A DNA stretch of 64,000 bases from Spirodela intermedia (GCA_902729315.2 LR746271.1:948501-1012500); one strand, 5' to 3'. Positions 30,032 to 42,016 are shown, numbered from the stretch's first letter. Notes: a model not told the origin generated them from the letters alone. Numbers and translations are program-made.

Positions 30032-30388
30032 CGTTTGAAGTCACTCTGGGGACTCATCGTGGCCCCGGTTGACTTTGGCAAGCTCTGTTATTAGGACGAT
30101 GACGTCATATAAATTAAGTTCATTAAAGCGGGAAATTCGATTAAAGCAAGTAAAAAATCTATTTTAGTAAAATAACATTCGGGTATCCAGTAATTATCTT
30201 TATCAATAAAACAATGTTAATTAAATTGATCCTGGTCGTCTTTTTTTCCGCGTGGGCTGGGACCACGAAGTAGTGGTGTATTCGTAATATGATCTTAAAG
30301 AAAGGGACTTTTTGGGTGTTACAGGGGGGCGTCCCTCCATTGGCGATTCAAATAGGAGCCCTCCCCTCTCACGGGGGCAGCCGCAGAG

Positions 30389-32521
30389 ATGGAGAGGGCC
30401 GCCATTAACAGACCAGCCAAGCTCGGGAGGAGGAGCTCATCTGAAACCCCCTCCAGGAAATCTGAGGTGAAGACGAAGGCCAGGGGTTCCCGGAATCCTC
30501 TAAAGGAGCTCAACGGCGGCTATCTCCCTCCTGTGCACTCCAGAGAAGGAGGCCCGAGGAGGGGTTGCTTCGGCCGTCTCCTCTCCAACTCCTCTTCTTC
30601 CTCCTCGTCCTCCTCTTCCAGGGCCAATATCCTCCCCAAGTCCAGGCCTCTTCCTCGAACCCCTACGTCGGCTCCCCCAAACTCGAGAGCCGTCCGATGC
30701 CTCAAGAGCTCGGTGGACGCCCGCAAGAACCAATCAAGACCTAGTTTTGAGGTACAGAAGCATTCGGCGTCTGATCGAAACCAGAGACCCGCAGCAGCCG
30801 TGACCTTGCAGAGGTGGAACAGGGGGAAGCTTGGAGGGTTAAGTGCGGCTGCCATCGGTAAAGGTAAGCCCACTAATGAGCCGAAATGGGAGCTTTTGCG
30901 GCATGGAAGAGAACGTCCGGCGGCCATTTCTCACGTTTGCGCAGGCCTTGGAGCAGATTTGGAGAAGAGCGGGACTCCTATGTCTCTGTGTAAGATTTCT
31001 TATGGATCTGGTTCGGATGATCCGGCCGGAGAGGAAGGAGATCAGAGTCAGATCCAGAATTCCCAGACCCCCACGTCCACAAGAACAGCAACACCACCGG
31101 TCCAGGCCACCATCTCGCCAGAGTTTGGCGGGCAGTCGATGCTTCCCACTCCCGCGTGCTTCGCTGCCGGCCACCTGCTCACCGGAGTTCAGGACAGGAG
31201 GAAGTGTAGGCCCAGAGGAATCCTGAACGGAGGGAGCAGTGGATTGCACATTGCAGACAGTGGAAGTCTGGGATTTCATGTTTGTTCCAGCGCTAAATCT
31301 CAAGCCTCCTTGACACCACCGCCTCCCCTGGTGGCCTCTGTACGATGGCTCTCTTCCCCTGGTAATGGCCAGAGTGGGAGACTAGAGGAGGTTTCCTCTT
31401 CCAACTCGAGGCTATGTCTTGCTGAAGCTTCTGTCAGCTGGTTCCTCTCCCCGAAAGAAAATCTAGCAGGCAAATCTACTCTTCAAAATTTCTCACCCAA
31501 TTCAAACAACTTGGGTTCATCAGGAACAACACCCTGGTCTAATCATCATCTATTGGGTGTGTCTCCAGCTTCTCTAACTGAAACTGCCTGCAATTCGCCT
31601 GAGCTTAGGGGTTGGTTGACCCCTAGCTCATCGAACTTTGAGAAGACTCCACCTGCTCTGGAAATCTGTCGTTCTCCTGCCAGTAGCAGTGGCCTTAGCC
31701 CCTTCTCAATGATTCTGCAGAAGGCATCAGCTATCTCCAAGTTCAAGGACCACAGCCCACAAGATAAAGGAAGATGTCACTACCTCTCATCTGCTGTGAA
31801 TTCGCCATTCTCAGGGGATTCACACGGCAACAGCAATGTTATGTGCACTCCTTCATCCTGTTCAAGCCCAAGTAGACAGGTCGGGCAACTCGATCCCTTT
31901 GGCCTGCATCCCATGGCCGAGGAGGCTGTTGGGAACCTTTGCTCCTCTCCACCACATCAGGAGTTATCCAGCGGTGGCTCAAAGCCTGCTCTCCCATTTT
32001 CCACTCAAAGCTTCCACTTTGGATGTCCTCCCACGCCTCTGAACTCTGTCGATCTATCCTGCTTTCAAAGACCTTCATGCCTTCAGAGTTCTGCAAAGGT
32101 GAAACCCCAGTTTAGGGGAGAGAATTCATCGCCCTCAGAGATGAGGATTTCATGGAGAGAGGGACTGATCAGTCGGATCTTCGATATGCATGAATTCACC
32201 CATAGTTTTTGGTCACCGGAGAAAGAGGACGGTGGCTGCCAGGAAGAAAATCAGCTGACCTCGGAGCTCGACAGAAAGCTTGAATGCACCCCAGGAAGCT
32301 CCAAGTTTACAAAGGTCAACGAGCTGAATGCAGCACTTGGCTTTGGGTCCTTTGAATTCTCTGGTTATGAGCAGCAGAGAGAGCAGAACAGTGGCGGGGA
32401 GGGTCCTTTTCCCAGTCCAACTCCATGCGCAGAGTCCTTGCAGATTGATGAACATTGCCTTATGGCATCTGATGACTCTGACTGGACTCTCTTCTTCAAG
32501 AATCACTTGTTTGAGGTTTGA
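30389..32521 (+). CDS. Uncharacterised Ser/Pro-rich plant protein, single exon
   Basis: A 710-aa uninterrupted reading frame starts at the ATG following a GC-rich leader. I do not recognise a named family. The N-terminus is basic and low complexity (RRSSSETPSRKSEVKTKARG, then a Ser run at about residues 68-78). Most of the chain is Ser/Pro-rich and probably disordered, with repeated SSP-type motifs. Two C-terminal blocks look structured or conserved: SWREGLISRIFDMHEF (about residues 587-602) and the extreme end SDDSDWTLFFKNHLFEV. I recall similar endings in uncharacterised plant proteins, but cannot name one. A nuclear or cytoskeletal adaptor role is possible but is only a guess. No intron is needed. 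Confidence 0.78.
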   Translation: MERAAINRPAKLGRRSSSETPSRKSEVKTKARGSRNPLKELNGGYLPPVHSREGGPRRGCFGRLLSNSSSSSSSSSSRANILPKSRPLPRTPTSAPPNSRAVRCLKSSVDARKNQSRPSFEVQKHSASDRNQRPAAAVTLQRWNRGKLGGLSAAAIGKGKPTNEPKWELLRHGRERPAAISHVCAGLGADLEKSGTPMSLCKISYGSGSDDPAGEEGDQSQIQNSQTPTSTRTATPPVQATISPEFGGQSMLPTPACFAAGHLLTGVQDRRKCRPRGILNGGSSGLHIADSGSLGFHVCSSAKSQASLTPPPPLVASVRWLSSPGNGQSGRLEEVSSSNSRLCLAEASVSWFLSPKENLAGKSTLQNFSPNSNNLGSSGTTPWSNHHLLGVSPASLTETACNSPELRGWLTPSSSNFEKTPPALEICRSPASSSGLSPFSMILQKASAISKFKDHSPQDKGRCHYLSSAVNSPFSGDSHGNSNVMCTPSSCSSPSRQVGQLDPFGLHPMAEEAVGNLCSSPPHQELSSGGSKPALPFSTQSFHFGCPPTPLNSVDLSCFQRPSCLQSSAKVKPQFRGENSSPSEMRISWREGLISRIFDMHEFTHSFWSPEKEDGGCQEENQLTSELDRKLECTPGSSKFTKVNELNAALGFGSFEFSGYEQQREQNSGGEGPFPSPTPCAESLQIDEHCLMASDDSDWTLFFKNHLFEV

Positions 32522-33051
32522 GTTCCTCTCCCCTTTGATCTAATTCTTAATAATCCATTGTAATCTTATGGGATCGGCCTTCTGGGTAGCCTGTGATCTC
32601 TGTTCTTATCATTGGAAATGCTGCAGCTCCTGAGAGTCCCCTGTTTAGCTTCATTTCTCCCATTTCCCAGAGATGATGCAGAACGAAAGTCCCCAGATTC
32701 TCATGAGGGAGTCCCCTCCTTTTTCTTGGAAGAACAAGTCAACTGCTTTCAATTAGTCTGGAGTAGTTTCGTCCTGTTTCTTCTGTTTATTCTCCTCTAA
32801 ATGGACTTATCTTCAATCATAGCTGGCCGATAGCCGCTGTCCAGGCCGGCTCTTTACCTTCTCGGGCTGGTGGCCCATTAAAGAGAGGCACACGTGTAGC
32901 AGGTTCGGCACGTGCGGCAGCTCCTCGAACCTCGGGGGCCACTCCATTCAAATCCCTGCCCGTTATATATATTTTAAATGATGTGAAAAAAATCCCTGTT
33001 TTGATTTAAGAAGAGGACGAGAAAGTTTAGAGAGAGAGGGAGAGAGAGGGT
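32522..33051. other. Intergenic: 3' flank of the Ser/Pro-rich gene and MUTY promoter
   Basis: No gene is seen. A GGCCCA site-II motif (about 32871-32876) and an ACACGTG element (about 32889-32895) lie 160-180 bp upstream of the MUTY start. A GA-rich leader (33030-33050) precedes the ATG. Confidence 0.5.
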
Positions 33052-33616
33052 ATGAGAGCGGGAAACCTTCCCGGAGCGCAGCAGTTGTCTATAGCCATGG
33101 ACGGAGCTCGGGTGGCGGAGAAGAGGAAGAGGGCGCAGACAGGAAGGGGGCGGCGGAGGACCTGCGAGGAGGACGGCGGCGCTGGCCAGACGGTCTCAGA
33201 CATTGAAGACTTCTCGCCGGAGGAAGCCCGCAAGGTGAGGGCTGCTCTTCTCCGGTGGTACGATGGCAACCAGCGGACGCTTCCATGGCGGACAGCGGCA
33301 CGCGGCGGCGGTGGCGGCGGCGGCGGCAACGACGGTAGCCGGGCTTACGCCGTGTGGGTCTCGGAGGTGATGCTTCAGCAGACCCAGGTGTCGACGGTGG
33401 TGGCTTACTACAACCGATGGATGGAGAAGTGGCCCACCGTCGGGCATCTCGCCGCCGCGTCTCAAGAGGTAAATCCAGCGCATCTCCTCCAGACTCGACA
33501 TTTGACCTCTTCTCGAAGAAGCATTGATGGAACTCCTTTGTCCTTCGTGCTTGCAGGACGTCAATGACCTCTGGGCTGGCTTGGGCTACTACCGAAGGGC
33601 TCGGTTCCTGTTGGAG

Positions 33617-33665
<49 letters not shown>

Positions 33666-35452
33666 CGCTCGCTCGCTGAGTAGGATTCTTATTGATGGGA
33701 TCAGGGAGCGAAATCGATCGTCGAGGCTGGTGAGTTCCCGAGATCAGCGGCCGATCTTCGGAAAGTAAGAGGAATAGGGGATTACACGGCGGGGGCCATC
33801 GCGTCCATAGCTTTCGATGAGGTGAGCATGGAGGATCACCCTTTCGACATTCAACCCTCCAGTTTCCTCCGCCTTGGGTGATCTTCTGATACGATCACCG
33901 GTGTCTTCTTGATTCAAGGTGGTGCCAGTGGTGGATGGGAACGTAATTAGGGTTATCTCTCGGATGAAGGCGATCTCATCGAACCCCAAGGAATCTGCGA
34001 CCATGAAGAGCATATGGTACCCAGTTGGGCAAAATCCTGCTCCTCTCCCGCCATTACTCGAAGTTTGAATGAACTGGGGCTTCTTAAAAATCGATGTGTT
34101 TGCTATTTCAGATCATTTGGTTCTTCTTTACATCTGACTTTTTAATAAAAAATTCTCTACTAGATGGGCAACTAGTTGACCCATTGGCGTTTCATAATCA
34201 TTTAGGCCTTCTTTGACTACTGATTTTGATAAATATTTCGTCTTTGACTACTAGTTGACCCATTTCTTGTTTATGATTATTTGGGCTTTTTGTACAACCA
34301 AGTTCTCTTAAACTTTCCTCTTTCAGGAGGCTAGCTGGGCAACTCGTTGACCCTTCCCGGCCAGGGGACTTCAATCAGGCTCTCATGGAGCTCGGGGCGA
34401 CCCTGTGCAGTCGGAGTAGCCCCAGCTGTTCCTCTTGCCCAGTCTCCGGTCAATGCCTCGCCCTCTCCCTCTCAAAGAAACTTGAATCGGCAGAAGTCAC
34501 CGATTACCCGAAAAAGGCTCTGAAACCCAAGCAAAGACAGGATTTTGCAGCCGTATGCGTTCTAGAAATAGTACAAGAATCAGACCTAGGAGCCCTAAAG
34601 ACCAGGAACTATAAAAAACTGAGGGTCAACGACTACAAGAAGTCTCTTCTTCTCATTAAGAGGCCCGAGGAAGGGCTTCTAGCTGGCCTCTGGGAGTTTC
34701 CGACAGTTCTTCTGGCGGCAGGGGCAGACCAGGCTGCAAGAAGGGAAGCCGTTGACCGATATCTGACTGAGTCCTTGGGTGTCAATCTAGGCGACGACTA
34801 TGATGCCATATTTAGACAAGATGTCGGAGATTGTGTTCACGTTTTCAGCCACATTCGGCTTCACATGCATGTGGAGTTGTTGACTATTTCCATTAAAGGT
34901 TTAACATTGCCAGGGCTTTGGTCTTCATAGCTTGCTGTTTTCGGACTCCTCTAATGGGTTTGACCTCGCCAGGTGGGTTGGGTGCCTTGGAGGAGAAGGG
35001 CCAAGATTTGACCACTTGGAAGGTTGTCAATGATGATTCCATCAGGAGCATGGGGTTGACCTCTGGAGTCCGAAAGGTGAGCAACCCAGTCTTAAATTCT
35101 TTGCAAAAATTCAACTTCGCAATTACAGATTTATTTTTCATTTTTTTTTCATGAACATATATACTATATATTCCATACGTCTTGTAGAAAACATGGCATT
35201 ATGACATCATATGTGGTGAATTTAATCAACTGTGAGTTGACTTGACAAAAACTTTATTGGAAACCTTATCAATTGAGCATATTCTTCCGGGAAAATAGCA
35301 AGAAAATGGCAAATTATTAATTTTTTCATGCATTCGATTTTTTTTTCTTTTCCCCTTTTTAGGTTTACACCATGGTGAAGAATTTTAAGCAGAAGACTCT
35401 GCCATCTCTTGCAGTAGGTGGGACGAATACCAAGAGCAACAGGCGGCGATGA
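33052..35452 (+). CDS. MUTY: Adenine DNA glycosylase MutY homologue (MUTYH), seven exons
   Basis: Model: join(33052..33468, 33557..33616, 33705..33821, 33919..34016, 34327..34898, 34973..35076, 35363..35452), 485 aa (470 if the ATG at 33097 is used). It removes adenine mispaired with 8-oxoguanine in base excision repair. Seen: [12 protein letters not shown], the catalytic-Glu helix [27 protein letters not shown], the helix-hairpin-helix [17 protein letters not shown], the catalytic-Asp loop [10 protein letters not shown], and an iron-sulphur cluster with spacing C-x6-C-x2-C-x5-C ([17 protein letters not shown]). A NUDIX-like C-terminal domain follows ([22 protein letters not shown]), then a basic tail (KSNRRR). 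A Gly run at about residues 84-91 lies in a loop. Intron 2 is mostly a CT microsatellite. Confidence 0.93.
33617..33676. repeat. (CT)n(CGCT)n microsatellite filling most of MUTY intron 2
   Basis: It starts right after the donor (GTCCTCTCT...), with about 22 CT units and four CGCT units. The whole intron is only 88 bp (33617-33704). Confidence 0.95.
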
Positions 35453-36090
35453 GCTTGCCCTCGTTGCTCCCATACAGATGGAAACCACTGATTCCATGAT
35501 TCACGCATCACAGCCGTCGATTGGAAATGAATCTGTTCATTTTTTACCCGACCGGATCGAGATGTAAGGCCAGGATTGAGCCCCCCTTTTGTTGACCTCC
35601 TTGAGTCAGTGACCACCCGGTTTGGTTCTCCTCAGGAAGGCTTCTTGTGGGAATCTGAGTTGTGCCGAAATCACTGCCAAACATCTGGATCGGTGGAGGG
35701 GTGGGGAGGATGTCCTGGGGGGAATCCGGTGTGTTCCCTTCCGGGAATCTAAATCTGGGTGAAGAGTCTGTGGAATCTGAATGTCGGGAGAAATTATCTC
35801 CAAACAGTGGAATGTGGGGGGGAGGTTCCTGAGATTGATGTTGCTGGGAAGAATCTGGGATCCTCCATTCAGGAATTCTGATTCCAGTCGGATAGTCTGT
35901 GAAAGCCCAAAGCCTGAGGGTGATCCCATATGCAACTGTTTGGCTGGGTGTCTCCAGGAATCGATTGCAGATTATTGGCCGTTCTTAGTAAATTAAATAA
36001 ATAGTCTATAATATCCCACTCTCTCTCTAACTATCTCATATAATTTATGTTTAGAGAGAAGATTAAGAGAGCCAGGCAAAATTAGACGTT

Positions 36091-36122
<32 letters not shown>

Positions 36123-36335
36123 CAGCTCCGTCTTATCCGCGTAAAAACGATGGCCGCGGTGCAGTTCACTACCCTGTTTTTCAAGGCGACGCTAGGTGGT
36201 GGGCAAGCGGGCCACAGAAACCCCTTGCTCTCTCTCTCTCTCTCTCTCTCTCTCGCGCGCGGGCGCTATCTATCTGCGCACGGTTCCGTGGGTCTTCTCT
36301 GCTGGTGTGATCCTTTCGCTCTCTTCTGAGGCCCC
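35453..36335. other. Intergenic MUTY / RAP with an internal duplication and CT repeats
   Basis: No gene is seen. It holds an imperfect tandem duplication (35650-35900), an AT-rich stretch around 36000-36060 and two CT microsatellites (about 36096-36122 and 36230-36254), the second inside the probable RAP leader. Confidence 0.6.
35650..35902. repeat. Imperfect tandem duplication (about 125 bp unit) between MUTY and RAP
   Basis: Two halves (about 35650-35775 and 35776-35902) share GGAATCTGA, AAAT..CT.CCAAACA, GTGG.GGGG.GGAGG, TTCC.G..ATCT and AGTCTGTG at their ends. The similarity is old and gapped. Confidence 0.6.
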
Positions 36336-38883
36336 ATGGAGGGGCTTCTCCACGCAGTTCTACCCCGTGGACGCTCGCAGTGGCTGGGCTCCTCTCCAAA
36401 CCCTAATCGCGACTTTCCGGCGACGGCGAGGAGGAGCGGCGGCCCGTTGTTGGAGCGGAAGCTCCAACTCCGCTTTCCCCCGGGAGGCGCCCTCCATTGC
36501 GGAAGAGGGAGAATCTGTTCTGCGGCGAAGAACGTCGATGAGGAAGCTGAAGAGATTAATCTCGATTGGAAGCTGGAATTCGTCGCCGCGAAGAAGAAGA
36601 AGAAGCCAGCGGAGAAGTCGAGGCTTCTGGCGGACACAGAAAGCATGGACTGGTGCGTCAACGCGAGGAAGGTTGCCTTGAGGAGCATCGAATCCAGGGG
36701 CCTCGCCCAGTCCATGGAAGCCATGGTCACTGGGAAAAGGAAGAAGGCCAGGAAGCCGAAGAAGGCCAGCAGGGTTACCAACAAGAAGATCCGGAATAAG
36801 AACGAGCTCGAAGACGAATTGGAAGAATTAGACATGGAGGAGATGGGCTTTGAGAGCAGTTCCGGCGACCTCGAGCAGAGGGTGAGCATGATTGCCGACG
36901 GAATGTTCGAAGAGATGAAGGAGAAGGCCAGGGAGGCCTTCATAGAGAAGCTTTCCCAGTTCTCAGGACCCTCAGACAGGAAGAAGGAGATCTCCTTGAA
37001 CAGAGAGATAATCGACGGCCAAACTGCGGAGGAGGTTCTGGAGGTCGCCGCAGAGGCGATCTCCGCCGTCGCCAAGGGGCTGAGCCCTTCTCCTCTAAAC
37101 CCAATCAACATCTCCACCGCCCTCCACAGGATCGCTAGGAACATGGAGAAGGTCTCCATGACGAGAACCAGGAGGTTGGCCTTCGCTCGTCAGAGAGAAA
37201 TGTGTATGCTCGTGAGCATCGCCATGGTCACCCTGCCCGAGTGCTCCGCACAAGGAATCTCCAACATCTCATGGGCGTTATCCAAGATCGGCGGGGAGCT
37301 TCTCTATCTCTCGGAGATGGATCGGGTCGCCGAGATCGCCATCACAAGGGTCGAGGAGTTCAATGCCCAGAATGTCGCCAACATCGCCGGGGCCTTCGCC
37401 GCAATGCAGCACTCCTCCCCGGAGCTGTTCTCGCAGCTATCCAGAAGAGCAGCCGACCTGGTTCCCACTTTCCAGGAGCAGGAGCTCGCCCAAACTCTGT
37501 GGGCATTCGCCTCCCTCAACGAGCCTGCGGATTCCTTGCTGGACGCCGTCGACGAAGCTCTGAACGCGGGAATCACCATCGATTTCTCCGCGGAAGAGGA
37601 TGAACCAGCGCAACTGGAGACCCTCCTCAGAATCGAAGGGACCCGGGTCCAGAATGGCCTCAATTTTAGCAGGATCCAGCTCGGGAACCTGGCCTGGTCT
37701 TATGCGGTTCTTGGGGGAATGGAGCGCCCGTTCTTCTCTCGCCTGTGGGGGATCTTGAGCTCTGTTGCAGAGACAAGGATCTCGGAGCAGCGCAGGGAGG
37801 ACATAGTCTTTGCCTCGCAGGTCCACCTAGCGAACCAGTGCCTGAAAGTGGAGTATTCCCATCTGGGCCTGTCGCTGAGGAACGCTCTGGAGGAGAAGAT
37901 CTCCAGAGTGGGGAAGACGAAAAGGTTCAGCCAGAAGACCACATCTTCGTTCCAGAAGGAGGTCGGTAGGCTCCTGGTAAGCACAGGCCTCGAGTGGGCA
38001 AGAGAGTATGCGATCGATGGGTACACCCTGGACGCTGCACTGGTCAACCAGAAGCTAGCCTTTGAGGTTGACGGGCCAACCCACTTCTCGAGAAACACTG
38101 GTGCGTTTTCCAACTCGTGAAGCATATCAGATTGCCTCGAGATTTTCAGATTTTATTTATCTGCTTAAATGGGATAATTTTTTTCATGGGTTTGTGTAAA
38201 AGGTGCTCCTTTGGGTCACACGGTGCTCAAAAGGCGCTATGTTGCTGCTGCTGGCTGGAGATTGGTCTTTCTGTCTCACCAGGAGGTAGCTCCTTCGAAA
38301 TTTCTATCAAGTTATTTGGATTAGATGAATTCTCGAATGATCTGGACGTGTTTCTCTAAAATCACGGATTTATTTATTTATTATTTTAAATTTAATTTTT
38401 ATTTCAAGTGTTCCAGACATTAAACGCGGTTTGTCAGGCTCTCTCGTGTTTCCATCGTCTCTCATCAAAACCATCCAGTTTTTTTCTACTTTGGGAAAAA
38501 TGAGAATGATTTTAATTGCTCTCGAAATCCACAAAAATGTACTATTTCTGATCCTGATTATGCTCGGATCTCTGCCTTCAGACAAAGAAAAACGAAGGAT
38601 CGGAATCATGATTGATGGGTGGAAACCATAATGCTTGATCCAAAGCATTTACTCCTCTCTTTTTATATAAAAAAAGGGTCAAATCGAATATATCTAGATA
38701 TTTATGGGTTACTTATCAAATATCAACCTTTCCATCATATATTGATGCATCCTTTTATTTTCCATGCAGTGGGAAGCCCTTCAAGGTGCTAGTGAGCAGT
38801 TGGAGCACCTGAGGAGGATTCTTGGCATCAACCCAAGCGATGATCTCCAAGGAAATATGGCTGCATCAAGAGTAGAATCCTAG
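36336..38883 (+). CDS. RAP: RAP-domain protein, chloroplastic (octotricopeptide-type RNA-binding protein), three exons
   Basis: Model: join(36336..38100, 38203..38285, 38770..38883), 653 aa, phases consistent. The Arabidopsis relative (At2g31890) binds plastid 16S rRNA precursor and is needed for its trimming. The N-terminus is transit-like and GC-rich, followed by a Lys/Glu-rich linker ([38 protein letters not shown]). The helical repeat part contains OPR/FAST-like repeats: [65 protein letters not shown] and [17 protein letters not shown]. The C-terminal RAP domain runs from about residue 560 ([20 protein letters not shown], then [21 protein letters not shown]) and ends after [11 protein letters not shown]. 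The two downstream exons carry the second half of the RAP domain. The strong 5' CT leader is probably transcribed. Confidence 0.93.
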
Positions 38884-41670
38884 AGCTGATGTCGTTGTTC
38901 ATTGATGGTGATGATAGGTGAGACTTCCTTTATTGGTGTTTACTATTTTTGCCCATTTTAACCCTTTTTGAGAATAAAATCCTGGCGTTGGCATTCTTTT
39001 CTCCACCAAGACTTTATGTCCTCATAAATGAGTACAAATATGTAGATAATATGCAAGGCCATGGGCCATCCCAAGCCTAGAAAATGTGTTCTAGAGTAGG
39101 TGGACTTATCCAACTCTGATAGGCAAAAGTCAACCCTCTATATATGGCTTACATGTATAAGATTAAGATAACCAACTATATATGGTTTGTAGATATTCCA
39201 AAATTTTCCCTTGTGAGATCCAAACCCATGTCAAATGGAGCCATCTCAGCCTAGATATCTTCATATTTCCAATGGAGATACCCCTAGATATATCAGTTCC
39301 ATTAAACATGTTGAATTTTTTTATTTGGGAGGAAATTTCTGTGGCCATTATCTCTTCTTTGATTATAAAGTTGTGGGCATGTGATATAGAGGGACATTGG
39401 GAAAAATACTCATGAAGATCTTCATCTGAGGCTTTAAATGCACTTAGTGTTATTGAGTTCTAATAGGAATATGAATAAATTTGATATTGATATTTGTGAA
39501 CATTTTAAGGATTATTCTTTTGAATATTTATTTTGCATTATTTTTCTTATGTAGCTTTGATGTCACTTTGCTCATTGTTATCAAAATGATCAAATTTTAA
39601 ATATTTATAAACTGAATTCAAAAAAAGAACTAAAATTAATTTTTGGCGAATTCAGGTTGTCCACAAAAATTATGGTTAATCTCAATATGAATATTTTGTT
39701 CTGAATGTTTTATTGACACAAAATAAAAATAAAATAATCTTCTCACCATTTTGATATCCTTCAATGCCTAATGATGATACCACCGAGCTTTGAGCTTTAA
39801 TATTTTAGCTTTGATGTGTGCCCACATTTTTTTTAATGAATAAAAAAATAAAGGAAAAATACAGGACGATAAATAAAGCTTATATCAAGAAAATAAGGGA
39901 GGAGAGAGAAAATAGAGTTGCTTCATTGACATTGAAGTGTAAAGATAATTTGCTTATAAAATTGAGTAGTATTTCGAAATAAATAGATTATTATGACCAT
40001 AACAAATTTAGCTCTCACCAAAAAAAACTAAAATTAAGAAAAGAGCTATTGAAAATAAATTAAAACATGAATTATCTACTAGTGGAGTTGCCATATCAAC
40101 AATGAAATGGGAAGATGAGTTTGATTTGAATACTTTTAAAAAATCAAGTAATCTATCCAACTAAATAAATTCAAGCAATCGTAATCAAGTTAACTTTTGT
40201 TTGAAAAATTAAAATTGCTTAAAGAATCATGAAAAAACTGAAACCATTACTTGAACTCGGCTTGTCAATCACTCAAGAATAAAGTATTATCAAGGTACCA
40301 AATTTGAATGAGAAATCAATTGAAAAGTGATTAAAATTCAGATTAAAATACTCAATTCCATAGTCTGCTTTTCATTCAAACAATAGAATGAGGAAAAGCA
40401 AAATAAAAATAAAAATTCACAAACACCCCTTGCTGCTCTGCTCCTTTGTCACTAGAAAAGAAATGGCATTTTGCCTTGTTTTAACATTTTTCATTCAGTT
40501 CTATTACATTTGACATTAGTTAATGCAACATTTATCATCATTTTACCTTGATTATCATCAATAATGATACATTAAGAGGCTCCTATGCCCAAACTTGAGA
40601 TAGTTATACTCCTACGTTTTTATTTCTAATTTACAACGAATTAATTAGGCAAAAATTCAAGAATACAAGAAATTGCATTACTATATTTTTTAATTCATCA
40701 CACTAATCTTGTATTTTTGTTCCATGAGTTTTTTTTAATTTTTTCTTAGGATTGATATCAAATTCCACCTAAAGTTTTAAAGATGTAGATTTATTTTCTT
40801 TCTAAAGTACACATTAAACTTGGCAATGCCCCCCTAATATGAGTTGGAGATCTTCTTCTCATAGAAGAGAATTTAAATCCCCTAATGTTGACCTTTGAGT
40901 CAATAATCATGTTTTAGAATTGACTAAATACACACAAGAATAAAATATTTATTTCGTGCATTTTATATTACTACTATTTTAATATTATTATGCTAATATC
41001 CAATAATTACCGTTGAAAGAATCTTACATAATTTAACAGACTTTATTCCTGTCCATTTCATGAAAAATGGATAATTTATAGAGTCAACCCATTGCATGTC
41101 AAAACAAACTGAAAATCACATACTTTAATAGAAATATGGATTCTAATCAATTTTTAATTTTATAACATAGAAATCTCCACTCATATAACATGCAAAGCTT
41201 CATTCATTATAGGGCTTAGTGTTCCATGACCAAAGATGTACAACCTCAAAAATTTATTAAAATTTATTTTTTCATCCAAAATGAGACAACTACTATGAAT
41301 CCTACCAAGAAAAATTTGAAGCACATTATCAATGAATAAAAGGTTCATTATAAAGAGATCATATTTGTAGGTGATTGTCATTACTCTAGTGAGTTGACTT
41401 TGTATTGGCTCATCATAGAAGCCTAAGTCTACAATCAATTAGTCAACCCTTTGGATAATGTGTCTAGCAGAGGGTTAGCTAGAATCATAAGCTGAAAAAG
41501 TAAGCCAATACTATTTTATTCATTAAAAATGGTCGACTCACCCGGATTAAGCTTACTCATGGGCTATGGTTGTGGGAACCCAAAGGGTCCCATGAGAAAG
41601 AGGGACATATCCACAATAAGTGACATAATAAGAGTTAAAACTAAAAAATAAAATATAGTCTGTATCCCGT
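38884..41670. other. AT-rich intergenic DNA, repeat-derived, no gene
   Basis: Base composition drops sharply after the RAP gene. No open frame resembles a known protein. Two segments (about 39600-39740 and 40450-40900) resemble segments at about 46050-46190 and 48790-49060 in the same order and orientation, suggesting remnants of one repeat family. A short inverted repeat lies at 41556-41596. Confidence 0.55.
40450..40900. repeat. Dispersed AT-rich repeat, copy 1
   Basis: It shares with 48790-49060 the blocks ACATT(A/G)GTTAATG(C/T)AACA, TTTATCATCATTT(T)ACCTT, ATGATACAT, AATTAATTAGG and a TTCTCAT..A.GA.T(T)TAAAT-like tail. The element type was not determined; it may be LTR-derived. Confidence 0.5.
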
Positions 41671-41678
41671 CGGTAGGT

Positions 41679-41696
41679 CACGTGCGACATCACGTG
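41679..41696. promoter_or_regulatory. Pair of G-box/ABRE elements (CACGTG)
   Basis: CACGTG occurs at 41679-41684 and 41691-41696, about 200 bp upstream of a TATA box at 41895. Paired ACGT-core elements form ABA-response complexes in known LEA promoters, and the downstream gene is a LEA protein, so ABA or drought control is a reasonable inference. Confidence 0.6.
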
Positions 41697-41894
41697 ATCC
41701 CGCTCACCTTCCTTCGCGTATAGTTGCAACGTTTCTTTCCTTTTTTGTGAAGCTTTCTAGATTAGATTACTGATAAGGGTAGATTTACAATAACAATATA
41801 AACTATGGTTTTAGACAAGTTGACCTTTTTAAACAATTTTCTCGTAGATACGAGAGATCGGGAAGAGTAGTGACGCGGGGGAACGGATTTCACG

Positions 41895-41902
41895 TATAAA
41901 TA
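41895..41902 (+). promoter_or_regulatory. TATA box of the LEA_2 gene
   Basis: TATAAATA sits in GC-rich surroundings just before a CT/CA-rich leader (about 41930-42016). It is the only good TATA between the G-box pair and the leader intron. Confidence 0.55.
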
Positions 41903-42016
41903 ACGCGGTCCACCTTCCTGATGGAAGCACTTCCCTGCGCCCCCCGCAACTCCCTCCTGGTTCAGTATTGTGGCCGGTTCTCGTCGGGATTCGGAACGAG
42001 TCTCCGCCTCCTCCAG

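Noticed and set aside
36266-37159. 297-aa minus-strand ORF opposite RAP
   Set aside because: Antisense shadow of the RAP coding exon, with no recognisable domain.
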